Assembly: GCF_030272615.1 (NCBI RefSeq)
Contig: NC_081408.1
Location: forward strand, 199,747,341-199,811,340
From: Cryptomeria japonica
Lineage: Eukaryota; Streptophyta; Pinopsida; Cupressales; Cupressaceae
Reading direction: 5' to 3'
DNA length: 64,000 nt
The translations under genes and the position numbers were made by a program. Below are positions 57,319-64,000 of this stretch, piece after piece. Numbering within the stretch: the first letter of the stretch is position 1; every line of letters starts with the position of its first letter. The notes under the pieces were generated by a model that had not been told where the DNA came from, searched no databases, and worked only from the letters and a program-made list of their open reading frames with translations.

Positions 57319-59395
57319 CGTTGTTCACCAAAAGTGATAACCCAAGAACACCTGCAATTGATCTATGAAATAGCCGATTCAATCTATGAAGAACCTCAAG
57401 GCTTGGAAAACATGACAAGGATCTAAATCCTTCTACACTTCAGGCTCTGCAAAACCTAGGCAAGTATACCTTTGATGCTTAGAATTAAACCTATTACACA
57501 CCTATGACAACATCAACATAAACAGATAGATCTCACCAGGGCTCTAAAACAAGTAGTTTATGCAGATGGGCTAGATCTACACATAAAACTCAACTATGCT
57601 TGAGCATGAGATAGATGAAACATTTCAAAACATAACATAAACTAAAGATATTCTGATTGGATTTTAAATTGGTTTGGGAATCCCCTTAATTGCAAGATCA
57701 GTGCCTTATCCAAGGGCAACAGAGTCATACATCAAACTATAAATAAAAGCTTTGATTGCAAATCCATCTTCATTATTAAATATTCATGCATTAATGCCTT
57801 GCATAAATGCATTACTTAGATCATTCACAAAATCATCATATCTTGAAACTATATTCCATTTTTCATGATTTATGACAGAATTTAAATCCTTCCTTGAAGA
57901 ATCCCTGCAAACAATCACAACTATCTCCTTGAGATAACAAATTTCATCCTCCTTGAGGATCTGATTTGATAAAATGGAAATACAAATCTAGAGACAATCT
58001 TGTGTGAATTTATGTATGCCTTACATACACAAGAACCTGCAACTAAGAACACCTACAACAAGAATTGAACTCCATTACTGAAAGAAAAGCCCTGCCCTGT
58101 ACAATCTTGAAGAAAACTCAAAATTGGAAGCCATGAAAACTGGAGCCACTCTCACAGAATTTTGGAACCCTTACAACTAAGAAGAATTGAGAATAAGAAG
58201 GAGATGGAAGAAAATCAAATCTGCAACTGAAATTGCCAAGTGTCTCCTCTCTAACTGAATTTCACTCCCATGGAAACTAATCTCAAAAAATCTGATCTTT
58301 GTTGAAACAAACTCCATAATTGGATTCCTCATTCCAAGAGCTTTCCAAAAACATATAATACTTCATATTTTTGCCAAAAATGGAGCCCTGGGCGAATTAA
58401 TCATTCACATGAGCACAATCATTTAAATTTTTCATTTTTTGATATAGTCTGAACTATGTAATTAACATGCATTTAACTTTGATTTTTTTGCTCTTTTGTT
58501 CCCTGACGCCTTGCCACATGGTAGAACCTGATTGGTCAATGGGGTCTACTGGGTGCCACCTGGGATGACATCTCATCACCCTGCCATGTGTCTGCTTGCT
58601 TGTTGTCCACCTAGGCACCACCTCTGCACCACATCATCGCCACCTGGATGGGACCTACCTGCTGGACATCTGACTATACCTGTAGTGTCATCGCCACCTG
58701 GATTTTTCCATTTTACATTTCGCGGCCTCTAACATCCGTGCATCTTCGCCTCACGAAACCGCGCGGACCGTCGGATCAACCCGGACTTGCTTGATCTTTA
58801 CCACTGCTGCATTTTTGGAGATGATTTTCGCTATTTTGCGGACCTTAATCAGTGAGCAACTTTCCTTTGTGAAGTTGCACAAGCCGTCCGATCTTTCAAA
58901 CCTGCATGGTCTTTAACTCGTTGAGCTTTTCGCCATTTCGCAACCTCTAACTGGTGAGCACCTTTGGCCTGCGAATCAATACGCTTCGTCGGATCCTCTA
59001 CAACCTACTCACTGGTTAAGCCAACCCTTCTCTACAAAATTTTCCCATTTGCCTCGAGAAGCGTGCCTGCATGGGGTCCACATGTCACCATTTGTCACCT
59101 CCTTTGATCACCTTGGGATCCATGCCCATGCACGTGGGGTCTGCTTGGGCGCCCAATGGGCCCCGTCTGTCAAAAGCCTTGATGGCTTTGACATATTAGA
59201 TGTGTGGGCTTTTGCTTATAAATACCAAAATGGTCCACTTCCTAGGCAATGTGGGATAAAAAATTTTAGCCTGGAACTTCATTTTTGAAGTTTTTCAATG
59301 GTGCCAATGGTGTTCGCCTGAGTTCTTGAAAGATTGATCTTTGTATCCTTGTACATTATCACTGTATTCTTGCTGAGTATTGTTATCCCACGTTG
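57319..59395 (-). mobile_element. Probable solo LTR with flanking CGTTG
   Basis: CGTTG occurs at 57319-57323 and 59391-59395. Between them the sequence begins TTCACCAAAAG then TGATAACCCAAG and ends TATTGTTATCCCA, so TGATAAC and GTTATCCCA form LTR-like inverted termini (57335-59390). TTCACCAAAA is also the LTR-adjacent primer-binding complement of the gag-protease element at 53123, suggesting minus orientation. A plus-strand TATA (TATAAATACC) is near 59218. The G+C-rich part 58700-59040 has diverged repeats around CGCCATTTCGC--CCTCTAAC. Confidence 0.45.
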
Positions 59396-61383
59396 GCTCT
59401 CTAAATCATTGGAATTCATAATTTCTTCCATGAGCAAACAAAATGACTATCAACACCTTCTATGCAAGAGGGAGGACTGATTTCATTTTGCACTTGTTTT
59501 AATCTCTCTGTAGCTTCAGACATGCCCATGCAGAGGAGAGAACCTGGCTTTACAACTGCAAATTGCATCGCTTGGAAGGAGAGATTAGCCTTTGATTTTC
59601 AACACAGAGAGGAGAATAGGGAGCCATTTACCAATAGCACTTGCATCCTTGTCTGGTATGCAGGGGAGGGTTATGGCTCTATACCAGCCAATTTCATTTG
59701 TTTGTGTTTTAACATGGCCTCCAAAAAGCCACGTGAGGAATAAGAGACTACAACAATTGCCATTTGCTTGATGGTTTCAACCATTGTTGCTATTGCAACC
59801 AGAGGGAGAGCATGTAATGGAGGATGTTGCTGCTATTCAGAACTTTGCATTACAAATGCCCCTCTCCAGCTACGCAGACATACTCTTCAAACCCTCCAAC
59901 ACACCATGTGAGCATTTTCCCTTTGTCAATTGCTTGTTTTCAACATGCTGCTCTCTATTCATAGCAATGTATTGACATGTAGACTGAGATCATATGGCTG
60001 TCAATGTTGTAAAACTTCTTTTGATGCATTTAACCACTGCCATAGAGTTGCACATTTTAATTATACCCATAATTAACATCATTTTTGTTAAAGTGGACTA
60101 GCAAATCAATATAATGAAACTTCTAAACTCTTGTCCATCACACGCCATTTGCCAGGACGATTAAGCATTATGTCATTAAAAATAATGAACGGGCATGAGC
60201 TAGGTCGGGCCCCAGAGTGGGTCCGACTAATTTTATTTTTTTCATGCAAATAGCCTTCAAAATGCTTCAAACACCTCAAACACACCTTTGGAAATGATCG
60301 GCAACATTTTTGGATCACCAAATTGAGTTTTGCAACATTCAAGCAATTACGCCACATTTTTGCATTTAATCACGAAGACATATTTTTCAAGGTGGTCAAA
60401 ACACCTTTCTGGACCTCGCCATCTGACAGGCGTGTACTCTAATATACAAGCATGAACATTGCCAAGTAGTTTCTCAAGATGAGTCTCGAGCGAAGAGATA
60501 TTAATTGGCGAAAATGACCAGTTGGCTTTGTCGACACTGCAGACTTGACAAAGTCAATGTTTTGGCAACACATGATGCCTTTCTTAAAAATATCAAACGA
60601 CCTCCGTAGGCACTCAAATGTGAAACATAGGTACCTTGAAGTACATATGAAAACTTGGAAGTCTCAGTTCAATCACAGGACTGACAGGATGTAAATGGTA
60701 CGCTCACAAAAATGGCTACATTAATTGATACAACACTGAAAGTACGAATAACCGAAAATGATGGCTAAATGAACCCTTTTGAAAACTGATCAAATGAATT
60801 GGCAGAGGCTTGAAATTTGAAACATAGCTTTTCATTTATATCAGCATTAACCTGGAAGAAACATTCTAACATGATGCTTACTGAGGCAACTTTTACACTT
60901 ATGCAAAATAGGGTTCCAACTAGCTGTCGAAACAGGGACCTGTCAAACCACACAAACTGCAAATGGATTGATCTTCAAAAAACTGGGCAGATGGATTCAT
61001 TAGGACCTAACATTTTGCAAGATAACTCACATATATGCATATAATTGAATCCATTTTGAATTTCTTTAATAGGGCAAAAGATATAATCGCTCAAAATAGG
61101 CTACTCAATAAAATCTGCATTTGTGCCTAAAATGCACTTTCAGCTCACCCCTTGAAATGGGTACCTGGTAAACTTATCCAAATTGAATTCTGAAAGTCGC
61201 ACATCACTACATAGGCCAAATGAAAGGTGTAAGACATGAATCCTGAGCCTTACCCCTTGAAAATCAACGGGCTCCACTTTACCCTCTCTAACTAGGCTAT
61301 TCAAACTTACTCATTTAGGTACTTTTTTGACATGCAGAGCAAAATTTTGAAATGGGCCTCTAAAATTTGACTCAAATTTAATG
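59396..61383. other. Core of element A, no recognised gene
   Basis: Plus-strand frames at 59462-59743 (with VWYAGEGYGSIPANFICLCF) and shorter ones have no known domain. There are no clear splice-linked exons. This is the only part of element A outside repeats and nested elements, so any protein it encodes should be here. I cannot support one. Confidence 0.35.
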
Positions 61384-62265
61384 AGTCCCAACAAAACCCT
61401 CAAGACTCCATATGGTGTTGTTATGGGTCATATGGTGTCCTAAGGGCTCATATGGTGTCTTATGACCCCTTAGGACACTGTATGACCCCTTAGCTTTATT
61501 AGGGGTCATATTGTTTCCTAAGAGGTCATATGGTGTCCTATGACCTGTTAGGACACCATATGACCCCTTAAGACACCATATGACCCATAACAACACCATA
61601 TGTTGTCTTAAGGGGTCAGAGGATGTCATATGTTCCTTAGGACACCATACAACCCATAACAACACCATATGGTGTCCTAAAGGGTCATATGGTGTTTTAT
61701 GACCCCTTCAAACATATTTTGGTGTTGTTATAGATCCTATGGTGTGTTAAGGGATCATATGGTGTCCTATGACCCCTTGGGTGTCATTCAGGGTCCTATT
61801 GATTCCTGAGGGTCATATAGTGTCCTGTGACTCCTTTGGACACCATATGACCCTTTAGGACACCATATAGTGTTGTTATATGTTATATTGTGTTCTATGA
61901 CCCCTAGGACACCATATGACCTATTAGGACACCATATAATATCATTAGGGGTCGTATGGTGTTCTGAGGGATCATATAGTCTCATACGACCCCTTAGGAA
62001 ACCATTAGATCCCTTAGGACTCTATCTGGTGTTGTTATGGGTCGTATGGTGTCCTAAGAGGTCATATGGTGTCATTATGGGTCATATGGTGTGCTAATGG
62101 GTCATATGGTTTCATTATGGGTCATATGGTGTCATATGACCCCTTAGGGCACCATATGACCCCTTATGTGTCATTATGGGTCATATGGTATCCTAAGGGA
62201 TCATATGGTATCCTATGACCCCTTAGGATACATTCATGGATCCTTAGGCTACCAGATGACCTTAG
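61384..62265. repeat. GACACC satellite of element A, right array
   Basis: Units of AGGACACCATATGACCCCTT and its complement, with ATGGTGTTGTTATGGGTCAT variants, in both orientations. It mirrors the left array. Confidence 0.93.
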
Positions 62266-62348
62266 AGAGGGAGGGATTGAGATAGAGAGATATAGGTTGA
62301 GAGGGAGAGATAAGAGAGAGATATAGGCTGAGAGGGAGAGACAAGATA

Positions 62349-62398
<50 letters not shown>

Positions 62399-62535
62399 AG
62401 AAAGAGAGAGAATGGGATAGAGACACCTAAGAGAGGGGAAGAGAGAAATAGGGAGTGGGGGAGATATAGAGAGATCTAAGAGGTGGATGGAGGGATCAAG
62501 AGAGAAAGAGAGACTTAAGAGGTGGAGGGAGGGAA

Positions 62536-62593
<58 letters not shown>

Positions 62594-63345
62594 GGTGAGA
62601 GATAGAGAGAGTTAGAGTGAAAGGAAGGGATGGAAGGAGAGTACAAGAGACAAGAGAGAGAGGTTCGAAGAGAGAAAGGGGGAAAGAGAGGTAATGATAA
62701 ATGGAGAGAGGGGGAGGAGAGAGGGAGAGAATGAGAGAGAGAGAGATACACCTAAGAGAAGGGGAGAGTGAGATAGAGAGATATAGGATGAGAGGGCGAG
62801 ACTTCAGAGAGAGAGAGATAATAATGTGAAAAAGAGAAAGGGAGGGGGAGAGGTAGGGAGAGAGTGGGAAAGAGACACACTTGATAGAGGAGGAGAGTGA
62901 GATAGAGAGATAGGGGTGGATAGGGCAAAATAATGGGAGAGAGAGAGAGAGAGAGAGTAGAAGAGATAGATAGATAGATTAAGGTTGATATCTAGAGGCT
63001 TGATAAAGAGAAGGAGAGAGACTTGAGAGAAAGGGAAATGGTATGAGTGGGGGAGAGAGAAAGAGGGTTAGAGGGAAAGAGATACTTGATAGAGGAAGAG
63101 AAAGGGAGGGGGAGGGAGAGAGATAGAATGGGAGAGAGAGACACCGAAGAGAAGGGGAGAGAGTGAGAGATAGTGATATTTGAGAGAGGGAGAGAAAGAT
63201 AGGGATAAATGAAAGAGAGAAAGAGAGTGAGGGAGATGAGAAAGAGAGGGAAGAAAGTAGAGAGGGAGAGGCCTAAGAGATAAAAAGGTATGGGTTAAGG
63301 AAGAGAGAGGGAGAATGTAGGGAAGAGACGTGAGAGATAATGCTG
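62266..63345 (+). repeat. GA simple-sequence region, right arm
   Basis: Purine-rich (GA)n with short interruptions, including a (TG)n run at 62349-62368 adjoining (GA)n, as in the left arm near 39991. Long Ser/Leu frames on the minus strand are artefacts. Confidence 0.92.
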
Positions 63346-63369
63346 ATATGAGCATGTTGATTATTGAAA

Positions 63370-63842
63370 GTCTGAAATTTATAATAATACTCAAAAAAAC
63401 TAGAATCCTTATTATAACTCTTAGAGATCTAGAACAACTCTCAAACATCCTAACAATATTAACATAAAATATAACTTAAAGTATAAGACCTATTTGTCTT
63501 ATAATTAAATATTATATTTTATGTATATATCCCATTGAAAAACCTAATGGAACACTAAATGAATTGCATACAAGTCTATATTACTAATTTAAATTTTATT
63601 GACAGACAAACGCATACGTGGTTTACAAACTAAAACTACATACATGGTTTTAGTTTCTAAACCACATATGCAGTTAGTATACTTTAAACCCCGTATGCAG
63701 TTTAGCTTTGGTTAGGCTCTGAAATATGTGCCTAAACACGCATAGGGTTTTTTTAATTTGAAATACCCGTGCACATTTTGTGTTATTTCATTTTTTTTTG
63801 GGTGTGTCCATTTTTTTGCACACCATCTTGGTGCACACATCT
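63370..63842 (-). repeat. Right TIR of element A
   Basis: The minus strand starts AGATGTGTGCACCAAGATGG and continues with TGGACACACCC and an A run. The inner part matches 38481-38660 in inverted orientation (ATGGGATATATACATAAAAT, AGGATGTTTGAGAGTTGTT). Confidence 0.8.
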
Positions 63843-63846
63843 AGTG

Positions 63847-64000
63847 GTCTCCATCTACCTTGATATATAAATTTTTGTCAGCATTTCCTTTTCTGAAACC
63901 TTGTTGATGGAGGTACTTATCCAACCTAGAATACCATGCTCGAGGTGTCTGCTTTAGACCATATAATGTTTTCTTCAATTTGCAAACAAAGTTCCCATCT
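63847..64000 (-). pseudogene. pol: Copia-3 reverse transcriptase, part beyond element A
   Basis: The minus strand encodes GNFVCKLKKTLYGLKQTPRA, WYSRLDKYLHQQGFRKGNAD and KNLYIKVDGDH. This aligns with the plus-strand copia RT (KKDLYGLKKALRVWYSRLD ... NLYIKKNGNH) and stops exactly where 37492 leftward begins (LIIVVVYVDD). The element continues off the window. Confidence 0.9.

Larger units (their letters stand above)
37497..63842 (+). mobile_element. Element A: giant foldback-like DNA element (26.3 kb with nested copia)
   Basis: Left end GGGTGAGTGCACCAAGATGG then TGTGCAAAAAGG. Right end on the minus strand AGATGTGTGCACCAAGATGG then TGTGCAAAAAAA. AGTG (AGTGG if the first G is excluded) flanks both sides (37493-37496 and 63843-63846). 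The insertion splits copia-3 RT exactly between the codons for DH and LIIVVVYVDD, so the empty site is known. The order is TIR, GA/CT tract, GACACC satellite, core, GACACC satellite, GA tract, TIR. The plus-strand copia 40444-56732 sits in the left satellite. Without it element A is about 10 kb. I find no transposase, so it is probably non-autonomous and may depend on an element-B-like source. Confidence 0.8.

Noticed and set aside
59462-59743. 93-codon plus-strand frame as a protein gene of element A
   Set aside because: No domain, no splice-linked neighbours and no compositional signal. Kept only as a remark on the core region.

Overview
This is nuclear DNA of a land plant with a large, repeat-rich genome. 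The evidence is GT-AG introns, plant-type Ty1/copia and Ty3/gypsy-related LTR elements, tRNA-like SINE heads and long simple repeats. The element style and nesting depth suggest a gymnosperm, but that is inference. There are no bacterial genes, operons, rRNA genes, intact tRNA genes or CRISPR arrays. Almost every long open frame is part of a mobile element.

Layout. 1-8036 holds broken minus-strand copia relatives: a zinc-knuckle gag, an extra ORF, integrase remains, several LTRs and a SINE-like cluster. 8037-20176 is mostly low-copy A+T-rich DNA. It contains the one likely host gene (12720-15758, minus strand, five well-supported exons plus a possible sixth), a plus-strand LTR end near 10028 and an 87-bp satellite (16965-17640).

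From 20838 to beyond the right edge lies one minus-strand copia element, called copia-3 here. Two very large insertions split it. Element B (21984-35118) sits in its 3' LTR. Element A (37497-63842) sits inside its reverse-transcriptase codons, next to the YVDD motif. Removing each insertion with one copy of a short target duplication rejoins the copia sequence.

Element B carries two convergent genes: a decayed transposase-like gene on the plus strand (25503-28455) and a six-exon gene of unknown function on the minus strand (32449-34375). It has related inverted ends starting GGGT, paired GATATC-rich palindromic modules near both ends, a 2.5-kb inverted repeat built of GA/CT tracts around a GACACCATATG satellite, and a 359-bp satellite. 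Element A has related GGGT-type ends and the mirror-symmetric order TIR, GA tract, GACACC satellite, unique core, GACACC satellite, GA tract, TIR, but I found no transposase in it. A third related end lies at 20177. I read these as one family of large DNA transposons, the best candidate here for an undescribed system.

Element A was later invaded by a complete but decayed plus-strand copia element (40444-56732), placed in its satellite. That copia was in turn hit by a non-autonomous gag-protease LTR element (46538-54354) with an exact AGTAC target duplication. A probable solo LTR (57335-59390) is also present. The order of events is copia-3, then elements A and B, then the plus-strand copia, then the gag-protease element.
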